Shown: positions 1 to 9,680, counted from the first letter of the stretch. The stretch: 15,000 bases of DNA from Chrysomallon squamiferum (GCA_012295275.1 CM022672.1:7326384-7341383); one strand, 5' to 3'. The notes: generated from the letters alone by a model not told the origin. Program-made: numbers and translations.

Positions 1-257
1 TGGAGTAGTAGTAACAGTAATTTAATAACTGTAATACAGCTAACAATAAGCTCTGCTTGTGAAGGTTACAGAGACAAATTACCTTAATAATTTTGGTCCA
101 TATCTTTATTGCATTATTATTTTATTGCCTTCTTTTATAATTATATTTGGTTTAGTTTAACGATGAAAACAACAGCAAAGATTTGTTGAACAGCGTCTAC
201 CCCGGTGAAACATGCATGTGTTTCGTTTTATTTACTGCAGTCGAGTTTCCATGTGGT

Positions 258-258
<1 letters not shown>
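1..258. other. AT-rich non-coding DNA, no feature seen
   Basis: Mixed AT-rich sequence with stop codons frequent in all frames and no recognisable motif, RNA fold or repeat unit. It ends in the TAA microsatellite. I see nothing that supports a gene here. Confidence 0.6.

Positions 259-313
<55 letters not shown>
259..313. repeat. (TAA)n microsatellite
   Basis: About 18 uninterrupted copies of TAA, followed by a short T-run (about 320-330). A pure array of this length is likely length-polymorphic between individuals. It is one of several AT trinucleotide arrays in the window. Confidence 0.95.
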
Positions 314-314
<1 letters not shown>

Positions 315-1936
315 GTAATTTTTTTTTTTAAATATTATATAAAATAAATCTTAAATCCATTTATTTTATGTGAATGTTTTAAGCTCTCCAGTAACAAAAT
401 ACGAAACAAAAAATAAACCACAGAAGGTCTGTAACAACAAACAGACTGATACCTTTACATTATCCAGAGGAAATCCAGTCAAACAGAGCTGTTTTATGAA
501 ACTCGAATGTGATTGAAAATTGTAACATCTGGTGCTGTAACTGTGACAATGGTTACTTTGTTATCAGCGTTTATTAACACTGTGCTAATTGTTTTTAATC
601 CGAAAAATATGCATTAAAATATTATTACAGCGGACGCTTCGTTCTCCGGGGTACTTCACTAGATGACGTAAATTCAGCCTTGAAATTAATAAAAAGAATG
701 GTTGTTACAACGACCACACGTTGCAGCATTTACGATCATTATGTGGTGTTAACACCGTGATAACACCTGAGATATGAAACCCGCTGTTGCAGTTTAATGA
801 ACATTTCTTAACAATTAGCAGCGAATAATCTGGAGGTTGTTTTTTTGTGCTTCTCTCGATTAATACGAAACGACAGATTACACAGTGCTCAGTAAGGCAT
901 CGATGTAAAACGTAAATACATCGTATCAGTGTTGAAACACAGCCTCGTAGTGCAATGACCTGAGCTGTTTTGAAAGACTCCAGTTTAAACGTTACATACA
1001 TGCATGTTACTGAGACAGAAATTTCCTCTAACGGACTCAGTGATATCCATGACGTGTAAAAACTCTTCTTAGAAAACATTTAAATTTATATCAGCTTAGA
1101 TTCTCAAATCATCTGTATCTAAGCGGTAACGAATCTGTCAACGTAGATGTCGTTTTGTGATAAATTTATATGATGTCCTCATCTACATCTAATTATTGTG
1201 AATCAGTAAACGTAAATATTGCTTTACCACAAAGTATTAACCTGTCCACTAAGCTATAAATTGACCATTAAAATTAATATTTTTATACAACAGTATACAT
1301 TCAAATCAAGTTCACCCTTTTCTGTTTTGTTTGTCTTTCAAACATTGCCAGCTTTAGTGTTTCACGTTTTATATTTCTTTCAATCAAAGTCTTGCTTTCT
1401 TCAGTACACACGTGAATAAAGATAATGCCTCCCCAACCAAACATACACACCCATTCACATATGTGAAATTCATGAATATCCCAGATTTAAACTCACAAAA
1501 ATTTAAACTCATACATAGCCCATCCAAAACATATGAAATAGGAAAGTACATAATACTAGCATACATACAAATATATGCACACAATACGGTATTACTAATA
1601 TCGTTATTAGAACTTAGAATCTACAATACACACAAACGTAAATAGGTAATGAATATTAAAATATACTGAAAGATAACAAATATTGGTAATAATAAATGAG
1701 ACGTCAAAGAAGACAGTTAATTAACTTATCTTAGTCGATGATGTTCCGCATTTTTCACATTTCTCAAATAATCACTTGTAATAAATTAACTGTCAGTCAC
1801 TGGTCACTCGTTAATGATCTAATTGTAAATTTTACATACTTCTCAATTCATGTTATGCTAATCTAGGCTTGACTTCATCAGTAACAACATTATAGGTTAG
1901 GCAGGGTCTATAATACATATGCATTCAAATTTACAT
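314..1936. other. AT-rich non-coding DNA
   Basis: About 1.6 kb without a recognisable gene. The longest open frame (minus strand, 705-1079, 124 codons) has no domain-like pattern and no supporting splice or regulatory context, so I treat it as chance. Minor items seen are a CRE-like TGACGTAA at 664-671 and a short direct repeat of ATTTAAACTCA around 1485-1512. The segment 1081-1240 holds short complementary words (TAGATGT and ACATCTA) but no convincing hairpin. Confidence 0.6.
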
Positions 1937-1992
1937 AAATACATACATACATACATACATACATACATACAGACAGACAGACAGACAGACAG
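1937..1992. repeat. Compound (ATAC)n-(AGAC)n microsatellite
   Basis: An array of ATAC units (about 1937-1970) switches directly to AGAC units (about 1971-1992), then decays into degenerate ACATAT/ATACAT words up to about 2070. The unit switch implies one array arose from the other by point change and slippage. ATAC-type tetranucleotides are common in cephalopod genomes, which is one weak clue to the organism. Confidence 0.95.
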
Positions 1993-2082
1993 ATAGAGAT
2001 ACATATGCATATACATATACAAATAAATATACACATACATATACATATACATACATATATACGCAAAGATATATATTATATT

Positions 2083-2331
2083 ATGTGGCAGGGACGGAGA
2101 GAAAAGACATGAAAAATAAAAAAGAGGATTAGGGAATTTGTTAAAATGACAGTATATTATTTTGTATGTGCGTGTGTATATATATATATATATATAAAAC
2201 ACAAATACACATAATTATATACCCAGACAGACACACAGAGACACACATACAAAATAAAATACTGTCGTTTTAACAAATTCTCTAATGCTCTCTTTTATTT
2301 TTCATCTCTTTTCTCTCCGTCTCTGCCACAT
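2083..2331. repeat. Foldback element with 91-bp inverted arms
   Basis: The left arm 2083-2173 and right arm 2241-2331 are reverse complements aligned without gaps, with eight mismatches that I count by eye. The arms share words such as ATGTGGCAG, ACGGAGAGAAAAG and GAATTTGTTAAAA. The roughly 67-base loop holds a (TA)n run (2177-2196) and CA-rich sequence. No clear target-site duplication or transposase remnant is visible, so this may be a foldback/MITE or two inverted copies of one dispersed repeat. The right-arm homology stops near 2331, while the neighbouring sequence to 2640 may belong to the same repeat. Confidence 0.85.
2177..2196. repeat. (TA)n run in foldback loop
   Basis: Ten TA units at the inner edge of the left arm of the 2083-2331 foldback. 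Long TA runs are common slippage products in palindrome centres. Confidence 0.9.
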
Positions 2332-2427
2332 GTATGTTTAACCAAGTTTGCAGTCAATCTCTCAGTGTAATTGGAGGTGACGGTCTGCCATATTATCTCA
2401 GGCATGGTTAAATATTTTACTGTTTTC
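2332..2427. other. Complex spacer beside the foldback
   Basis: Non-simple sequence joining the right foldback arm to the minus-strand open stretch. Reverse-strand reading shows only short open runs interrupted by stops. It may be the body of the same dispersed repeat, but no boundary can be drawn from one copy. Confidence 0.4.
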
Positions 2428-2640
2428 TCACAATCGACCCATCCGTATGACGGTGGCGCTAACATTTAGTTCCGCCCTCACACCTTGCTGACGGGTTCTG
2501 GTGATTGGAAAGTAATGCCAGTCCAAGATTCTGCTGAACAAATCAATCACATGCTTCACTACCATGTAATTAGACTTGTCAGTGAAGATGATTTCTTTTC
2601 TTTCTCCTTTGACTTTGTTAAAGGTTTTTTTTTTCTTATT
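2428..2640 (-). pseudogene. Possible degenerate transposon-like fragment
   Basis: The minus strand stays open for about 71 codons from the T-run side (near 2640) to a TGA at 2428-2430. The frame lacks a good start near its upstream end. Its translation has a segment reading KEIIFTDKSNYMV. This resembles the stretch around the first catalytic aspartate of Tc1/mariner transposases, where a FTDES/FSDES-type motif is known in the family. The downstream residues do not follow the expected transposase order, and beyond the stop the frame changes repeatedly. I therefore call it at most a decayed or rearranged repeat fragment, not a gene. Chance is a real alternative. Confidence 0.25.
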
Positions 2641-2647
2641 AGGTTTT

Positions 2648-2650
<3 letters not shown>

Positions 2651-2684
<34 letters not shown>
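2651..2684. repeat. Poly-T run (34 T)
   Basis: Uninterrupted T homopolymer abutting the left arm of the second foldback; its last six bases pair with the A-run at the end of the right arm. On the minus strand it is a poly-A preceding the element, so it could be an old retroposon tail or plain slippage. Confidence 0.95.
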
Positions 2685-2691
<7 letters not shown>

Positions 2692-2838
2692 CTTTGTTGA
2701 TATGGTTCCTGATTTTTACTCCTTTTTGTTTACGAATGTTGCTCAGTATCATCTTAATTTGTCCTAATTTTTGTAATAATATAATTTCTTTTTTTAATTA
2801 TAAAAATTACTGATACTGATATATTATATATATATATA

Positions 2839-2863
2839 CAGGGTGTCCACAAAGTCTGGGTAC
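2839..2863 (+). repeat. Left terminal inverted repeat of the MITE
   Basis: 25 bp, perfect partner of 3048-3072, starting CAGGGTGTCCAC. Preceded by TA. Confidence 0.95.
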
Positions 2864-2916
2864 ATAAGGAATTAACACATACTTTTAAAATAAAATAGTT
2901 TTATTTAATTCTAATG

Positions 2917-3003
2917 TTAATAAATAATGTTTTCATTATGATTTCCATCACTTTCAATGCATAATTTGATGCGCCTTGAAAAATTCAGGTGTACTCGATT
3001 TGG
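2917..3003 (-). pseudogene. Transposase C-terminal remnant inside the MITE
   Basis: The minus strand from 3003 down to a TAA stop at 2917-2919 reads 28 codons that include SRRIKLCIESDGNHNEN. The pattern R-R-x-x-x-C-I-x-x-x-G-x-H-x-E resembles the extreme C-terminus of some mariner/IS630-type transposases, which commonly end in a CIE..GGHFEH-like tail. This is my recollection of the family pattern, not a search result. The stop lies about 50 bp inside the far TIR, the right place for the end of the gene. The DDE catalytic core and the DNA-binding domains are absent, so it is non-functional. The frame stays open through the adjacent TIR. Confidence 0.55.
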
Positions 3004-3047
3004 ATAAGAAAAATAAAATAAATAAATAACATAGTAAAATTCCCCAT

Positions 3048-3069
3048 GTACCCAGACTTTGTGGACACC

Positions 3070-3072
<3 letters not shown>
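3048..3072 (-). repeat. Right terminal inverted repeat of the MITE
   Basis: 25 bp, perfect reverse complement of 2839-2863, ending GTGGACACCCTG and followed directly by a (TA)n run. Confidence 0.95.

Positions 3073-3102
<30 letters not shown>
3073..3102. repeat. (TA)n microsatellite at the MITE edge
   Basis: About 15 TA units between the right TIR and the right foldback arm; a shorter TA run lies left of the MITE (about 2823-2838). Together they look like one TA array split by the insertion. Confidence 0.95.
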
Positions 3103-3105
<3 letters not shown>

Positions 3106-3193
3106 TAGGAAAAATTAAGATGATACTGAGCATCATTCGTAAATAAAAAGGAGTAAAAATCAGGAACAAAATCAACAAAGAAATGTTAAAAAA

Positions 3194-3470
3194 TAATAAT
3201 AATAAATAAAATAATATATATATAAATATATATATAGGCCATCAGTATGTTTTATAAAAATGTGTGTGTGTACGTGCATTTTTCTGTGTAGGTCGATTGA
3301 GAATCTTATTTATTTAGTTTATTATGTTTGTTTAAGAAAATACATAAAATATGACAACCAAGTCTTAGAGACTCCATTTACACCTTTATTGTGCATAGAC
3401 AATTTATTAAAAAAAAAAAAAAAAAATTATATAAATAAAATAAAATTAAGAAAAAAAAAAAAATAAATAA
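3194..3470. other. AT-simple DNA with A-runs
   Basis: A short TAA run (about 3194-3206), TA-rich words to 3236, then AT-rich DNA with poly-A runs near 3406-3426 and 3452-3464 and AAAT-like words. Short open frames here only translate simple sequence. No gene is supported. Confidence 0.7.
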
Positions 3471-3957
3471 ATCGTCGATTCGACGGAGTAAATCTCCTCA
3501 TAATCTCGTTATCCTTTCATCCATATAACTTTGTTTACTAACATTTATATTAATGGAAATTTAAAGAAAGTAATAATAATAATGGAATAAATAAATCATT
3601 TGCTGTCACATAAAACGGTTTTATAAATTTCGTTTGCACGAAAACGTTTATTGAGTATTTTTTATTTTATTTTTTTAAATTATCTTCGTTATATGTGTAA
3701 ATAAGGCTGTAATGTATCTGTATGTTGTGACGTCATTAAATATTGAACAGATCAGTGATACACTCACACGTCTTTAAGAGACCACAGAGGACGGTCACTT
3801 AATAAAACATTCATGCCGCCTTGTTTCTAAACGTCAACAGAGAATTAATTGTTTTTCTATAACAAAATGTATATTTTACTGTATAACTCGCTCCTAGTTT
3901 CTCCTTCTCACCTTTCACAGTAAATATGCAGCTGTATAAAGTCGTGGAAAACAACTA
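3471..3957. other. AT-rich non-coding DNA
   Basis: Mixed sequence without a gene. It contains a perfect 6-bp hairpin word CGTCGATTCGACG (3473-3485) and a full palindromic CRE-type word TGACGTCA (3728-3735). Neither proves function by itself. Confidence 0.55.
3728..3735. promoter_or_regulatory. CRE-type palindrome TGACGTCA
   Basis: Exact match to the palindromic CREB/ATF consensus, in the context TTGTGACGTCATTAA. An 8-mer can occur by chance, so this is only a candidate site. Confidence 0.3.
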
Positions 3958-4016
3958 ATGACAGAGACAGACACAGAGAAAGACATACAGGGAGGCACAG
4001 ACACACACAAACAGAC

Positions 4017-4091
<75 letters not shown>
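3958..4091. repeat. (GA)n microsatellite with GACA-rich leader
   Basis: A purine-rich degenerate part (3958-4017; GACA/GAGA/CACA words) runs into an almost pure AG array of about 74 bases (4018-4091). Long GA/TC mirror repeats can form triplex (H-DNA) structures. The open frames here only encode repetitive residues. Confidence 0.95.
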
Positions 4092-4095
<4 letters not shown>

Positions 4096-4779
4096 TTTAC
4101 TTATATATCTTTCTGACTCTATCTGTGTTATATCTCTTTCCATGTGTGTCTCATTCCGTGGACCAACGCGCAAGATCAAAAATCTTTATTTTATTTTTTT
4201 TATTTTTATTTTTTTCTTTTCCGCACGTGGCTTTGGGCAACAATCTGACGTCGCTTTCCGAGTGTTAAGATTGCTGTCTACAATTAAAACGACTGCTTCC
4301 AAGGGTAAAAGTATCAACAATTCTCAAAATGCGACGACGCGGCTTGTCGGCAGCCACATCCATCATGGCTGCTGTTGCAAAACGCGCCTCTTTCTCAAAA
4401 GAGTTCTTTATCATCCGCATTGCGCATCGCAATCTGTTAGTCGGGGAATGATGATGTTAAAAGCTCACAGATGAATAAAATATAATAAAATTTAAGTACA
4501 TTCTTCTTGAAACTGCAAGGGCGTTAAAAGAAGAAGTCGGCACATAAAGGAGATGCCGACATTTATCTAAATTGCAGACTGAAGAGTTTACGATGTGTTG
4601 ACGCTTTTTCTTCTGAAGTACTTAATATCTCTTCCTGGAAGTTCCGATAAACACAGGTTCTTTGAATGTCATGTTCACATGTTGACATACGTGTTCTCTA
4701 ATGTGCACCACTTCTTACAAAGTCTACTAGATTATCACACCGTGAGAGAGATAAACTGTCTGTATAGATATATAACGTT
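4092..4779. other. Complex non-coding segment, CpG-richer at 4220-4450
   Basis: No gene is supported; the open frame at 4142-4474 on the plus strand translates a T-run and then unpatterned residues. The island 4220-4450 is richer in CpG and holds an E-box CACGTG (4224-4229), TGACGTCG (4248-4255) and a perfect inverted word ATTGCG-CAT-CGCAAT (4419-4433). A 7-bp stem, GTCGGCA/TGCCGAC, with an 11-base loop lies at 4536-4560. Confidence 0.5.
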
Positions 4780-5160
4780 TTTAACTTATCATTCTTTTTT
4801 CCTAACTTCCAACTTTCTTTTTATCTTCTATTCATTCCTTCTTACTTATAATTATCTTCTTTCTTTCCTAATTTTCAAATTTATTTTAATCATTTTTTTT
4901 CTTTCTCTCTTAATTCCAATTTCTCACATTTTCTTTCTTCTTAATGTCTAATTTTTTAAATCTTCGTTATTTTATTCCTTATAATATGAATGAAAAACAT
5001 TCATATTTGTCTTTTTTACTTTTACCGGTTTTCTCTCTTTAATTCTTATTCATTTGTGTTTGTTTCCTTTCCCCATATGTTTGTTTGTTTATTTGTTCTT
5101 TCATTTTCTATTTGATTTACTTCCTTCACTCATTTTTGTGGGTTCATCTTTTTTTCTTCT
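4780..5160. repeat. Pyrimidine-rich tract
   Basis: About 380 bases dominated by T and C on the plus strand, with imperfect TTTC/TTCC/TTCTT units and few purine clusters. It is a strand-asymmetric, low-complexity tract rather than a clean tandem array. Apparent open frames only encode F, L and S runs. Confidence 0.75.
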
Positions 5161-5405
5161 TTTATATTGTGATAATATGATAATTGTTTTTTCTAATCAG
5201 AAATTAAAAACAAGTTTTATTTAGTATGATAATACCCTTTTATGTCAGACAAACTAATTATAATAATAAAAATAGAAAAATAAATAAATAAATAAATAAA
5301 TAAATAACAGGTATATAAAATTAAATAATAATGAATGAACTTCGTTCTGACAAAAAAAAAAATCAAAAAAAAAAAAAAAAAAAAATTAATTAATTAATTA
5401 ATTAA
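5161..5405. repeat. AT simple-sequence cluster: (AAAT)n, poly-A, (ATTA)n
   Basis: AT-rich DNA leads into an AAAT array (about 5277-5307), interrupted A-runs (about 5351-5385) and an ATTA array ending near 5405. The order A-run then tetranucleotide array would fit an old retroposon tail, but no retroposon body is recognisable upstream. Confidence 0.8.
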
Positions 5406-5922
5406 ACGGAGACGCAAATGGATCGGTTACAAGTGGATGAAAAATGGCCGCCACTCCTCTTGAAGTACCATCATCATTATCAGACGTCTCTCACTCCAAG
5501 TGCCTCCGGTGTATCGACAAGCCATGGTACGGAAAACATTTCATAATCATAAAGCCAAATCTAATACATCAGTGTCTAAGTTTGCTTGAAAACACTAGAA
5601 GCAGGCAGTGGGGTCGGCTTTGAAGTAGCAGAAAGCGGCAGTGGTTGGTAATTCGTAACGGATGGCGTTACGTTAGCGCTATCAGTGACAGACTGCTCAA
5701 GCATAAAGACGTGTTTGTGTATGATATCCATTTTTACTCACTTACGAGTTATTTCTTGTAGCTTTCAAAACAAGCATTAGACACGATATAAATGAGATGA
5801 GGAGCCTGTACAAAGATCAAAGAAAGATTTTCCATAGACTCGTCATAGACTTTGTTCACGTCATTATTAACTTTCGTTTTCCTTTTTCGTTTTCATTCTT
5901 CGTTTTTGTTTCAAGGTGTGGG
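5406..5922. other. Complex non-coding segment
   Basis: Repeat-poor, moderately CpG-bearing DNA without a gene. It includes a hairpin CGTAAC-GGATGGC-GTTACG (5654-5672) followed by the palindrome TAGCGCTA (5675-5682). A pyrimidine-rich lead-in (5870-5915) precedes the next array. Confidence 0.5.
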
Positions 5923-6060
5923 TTATTTATTTATTTATTTATTTTATTTTATTTTATTTTATTTTATTTTATTTTATTTTATTTTATTTTATTTTATTTT
6001 ATTTTATTTTATTTTTTTTATTTTATTTTATTTTATTTTATTATTATTATTTTTTTTTTT
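5923..6060. repeat. (TTTA)n then (TTTTA)n microsatellite
   Basis: TTTA units (about 5923-5940) change to about twenty TTTTA units (to about 6043), with one T-run interruption near 6012-6019, and end in TTA units and poly-T to 6060. Open frames over this stretch are translations of the repeat. Confidence 0.95.
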
Positions 6061-6325
6061 GTTAGTTCACTATACCGATAAAAGATCTGGAAGAGAAAAA
6101 AAAACTGAACACAGCTTCTTTTTTTCACATAACCAGACGTATATAAACTTGTTTTAACAGCTGCATTGTATAACGCATATTATATATATATATATATACA
6201 CATGTAATAATAAATGGGGAGAATTAATCGGGCAGAAGAATTTCGAATGTCTGCCAAACTACACAACAAGATATAGACAGACATGCAAGTCTTAATACTT
6301 GGTAGGAAAATGAACAAACACTGAA
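6061..6325. other. AT-rich spacer with (TA)n
   Basis: Non-coding spacer containing a (TA)n run at about 6178-6197. Nothing else is recognisable. Confidence 0.6.
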
Positions 6326-6600
6326 GTAAGAAAGAAATATTATATATGACAGAACAAAAATAATTAGAAAAATAAAGATGGCAGGAAGAAAGAAAAATGT
6401 TAGAAAATAAAATAAAATAAAATGAATGAATGAAAAGTTAAAACAAGAATAAGAAAGAAGAAACGGAAGAAGGAACAAAAAAGAATATAAAGGAACAAAA
6501 AAAAAAATGAAGGCAAGAAAGAAAGACAAAATGAAAGTTGAACATAAAACAGAAGAAAGGAAAGAAGGAAGGAAACAGCAAATGAATGAAGGGACCTAAA
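6326..6600. repeat. Purine-rich tract
   Basis: About 275 bases dominated by A and G on the plus strand, with GAAA/GGAA/AAGA units, a short AAAAT array (about 6407-6424) and GAAT units. It is the opposite base skew to the 4780-5160 tract. Minus-strand open frames across it encode only F, S and L runs. Confidence 0.75.
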
Positions 6601-8459
<1,859 letters not shown>

Positions 8460-8556
8460 CTGTACTATAACACACACACACACACACACACACACATATT
8501 TTAAAATTTATTTTAAATATGTGTGTGTCTGTGTGTGTGTGTGTGTTATAGTACAG
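8460..8556. repeat. CA/TG palindrome with unique ends
   Basis: A 97-bp near-perfect inverted repeat. Both ends carry CTGTACTATAA (8460-8470 and its complement 8546-8556). The arms are a 26-base CA run and a 26-base GT run with one interruption, and the centre is AT-rich (8497-8520). The matching non-microsatellite ends show this is a true palindrome and not two chance arrays. No transposase or clear target duplication is visible. Confidence 0.85.
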
Positions 8557-8680
8557 CTGATTAATGCGTTAAATATTAATGTCTTCATCTGCAAAACAAA
8601 ACAGGAGTAAAAGGAAGTTGTCATAAATACGTCAACAAAACAATATCTCATTCACCAAGAAGGAACAAAGAGAAAAATAT

Positions 8681-8681
<1 letters not shown>

Positions 8682-8746
<65 letters not shown>
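8682..8746. repeat. (CA)n microsatellite
   Basis: About 32 CA units, followed by degenerate ACAAAC/ACATAC words to about 8790. The minus-strand open frame here encodes only CV repeats. Confidence 0.97.
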
Positions 8747-8751
<5 letters not shown>

Positions 8752-8817
8752 AACACAGAAACATACACACGCAAACTATCAACATACATATAAATAAACA
8801 TCTAAATAATTTCGTGG

Positions 8818-8850
8818 AGGCAGATTTTTTTTTTTTTTTTTTCAGGCAGA
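8818..8850 (-). repeat. T18 run flanked by 7-bp direct repeat
   Basis: AGGCAGA occurs at 8818-8824 and 8844-8850, directly flanking a T18-C stretch. On the minus strand this reads as a poly-A insert between direct repeats. It could be a tail-only retroposition footprint, although duplication by slippage is possible. The T-run plus CAG also mimics a 3' splice site, but no exon is evident downstream. Confidence 0.45.
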
Positions 8851-9186
8851 ATCCGCCCACAAAAGCTCGGCTGGATTTGTACTTTAAAAATGTAACAAGT
8901 GAAATAAACAAATAAATGAGTAATAACGATCATATGAAAATAATAATATCTGTAAAAATAAATGATATAGTTATAAAAGTGATTTTAACATAATTTTATG
9001 ATTATAAAAATAGTTCCATAGTATTTGAAATTATAAAGTGTATGTGTTTTAAATTTAATATTAATTTTCGTTATTATCCTAATTATTTTGAGTATACATT
9101 ATCAGCAAATGAATGATTTATAAAGTACAAACGTGCTTTGAAACAATCTGTTTTTAGAATGGTTCTCTTTTTCTCCATTATTTTTT
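8851..9186. other. AT-rich DNA, no feature seen
   Basis: Very AT-rich sequence with ATAAAA/TTATAA words and many stops. I see nothing in it. Confidence 0.65.
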
Positions 9187-9680
9187 TTGAATTCTTTTCT
9201 TCTTCGTATCATCAGACAAGGAGATTCTCGGGCGAGTCTAGCAGATAGGAAACTAACGAAAAGAGAATTATGTGATTTGGAATTCTCTCTGAGATTCAGT
9301 ATTTGCGGAAATCAACTCGAGGGACGACGTAAATTGACTTGTAATACGCCAGCTGTATGCTCTTATTGAAACCCCTCTCAGTCACGCGCCTCGTGTGTTT
9401 TCCCCGCGCTCTCGTTACCCAGCCTGCCATTCGGCACTTCGTCTCCAGTCTCGATAATTGAACATGGCAGGTCGTTTGTCTTTCGACTCCACACCAATGG
9501 AAGAGAATGCTAGGGTAACCGAGGTTCGCACCTTGCCGCTTGAGCAATGAGATTCATCATAATTACACAGACGGTAACTGGCAACCGTCGACAATTGGAC
9601 CTCATCTAATTGCGACTTATTCAGCGAGCTGCAAATCAAAATCTCATTTCCTCAGCCGTAGTTTTCATCATCACTTCTAG
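9187..9680. other. Repeat-poor island, candidate conserved non-coding element
   Basis: About 490 bases of high-complexity, CpG-bearing DNA with sharp edges against AT-rich DNA and an A-run. Homeodomain core words recur (ATAATTA near 9560, ATAATTG near 9455, CTAATTG near 9607) beside CCAATGG and GGGTAACC-like words. Open frames on both strands (60-83 codons) are short, overlap each other and lack family patterns. This looks more like an enhancer than an exon; conservation cannot be tested from one sequence. Confidence 0.4.

Larger units (their letters stand above)
2839..3072 (-). mobile_element. Tc1/mariner-type miniature element (MITE), complete
   Basis: A 234-bp element begins CAGGGTGTCCACAAAGTC and ends in the exact reverse complement. 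The terminal inverted repeats are identical over 25 bp (2839-2863 and 3048-3072) and extend with two mismatches to about 35 bp. Both ends abut TA inside (TA)n DNA, as expected for the TA target-site duplication of Tc1/mariner elements, although a TA-rich target makes that duplication uninformative alone. The inner part carries an apparent transposase C-terminal remnant on the minus strand (2917-3003). The element therefore looks like an internal-deletion derivative that could only move with a transposase supplied in trans. Perfect TIRs suggest a fairly recent insertion compared with the outer foldback arms. Confidence 0.9.
2679..3193. repeat. Foldback element with 92-bp arms, hosting a nested MITE
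   Basis: The arms 2679-2770 and 3102-3193 are reverse complements over 92 positions with no gaps and five mismatches counted by eye. Shared words include AACATTTCTTTGTTGA, CCTGATTTTTACTCC and GCTCAGTATCATCTTAATTT. Between them lie a TA-rich stretch and the miniature transposon 2839-3072. The host element without the insert would be a palindrome of roughly 280 bp with a TA-rich centre. T/A-runs border both outer ends. I see no transposase piece belonging to this outer element. Confidence 0.85.

Noticed and set aside
705-1079. Minus-strand open frame of 124 codons, the longest in the window
   Set aside because: No domain-like pattern, no signal or membrane logic, no upstream promoter or splice context. 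A frame of this length can occur by chance in 15 kb read in six frames.
1937-1992. CRISPR-like or satellite array
   Set aside because: The units are 4 bp with no spacers; it is a microsatellite.
3955-4179. Minus-strand open frame rich in SL repeats
   Set aside because: It is the translation of the GA/TC microsatellite.
4142-4474. Plus-strand open frame of 110 codons over a CpG-richer segment
   Set aside because: The first part translates a T-run; the rest shows no family pattern or coding context.
4536-4560. Intrinsic terminator or riboswitch hairpin
   Set aside because: A 7-bp stem without a following U-run, in animal DNA where such terminators are not expected.
5797-6157. Plus-strand open frames with repeating FILFY residues resembling membrane protein
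   Set aside because: They are the TTTTA array read in different frames, so the hydrophobicity is a product of base composition.
8825-8846. T-run followed by CAG as a 3' splice acceptor
   Set aside because: No donor, branch site or downstream coding frame; better explained by a poly-T with flanking direct repeat.
9187-9639. Possible exon on either strand
   Set aside because: Three short frames on both strands compete, none with a family signature, splice pair or codon-like bias.
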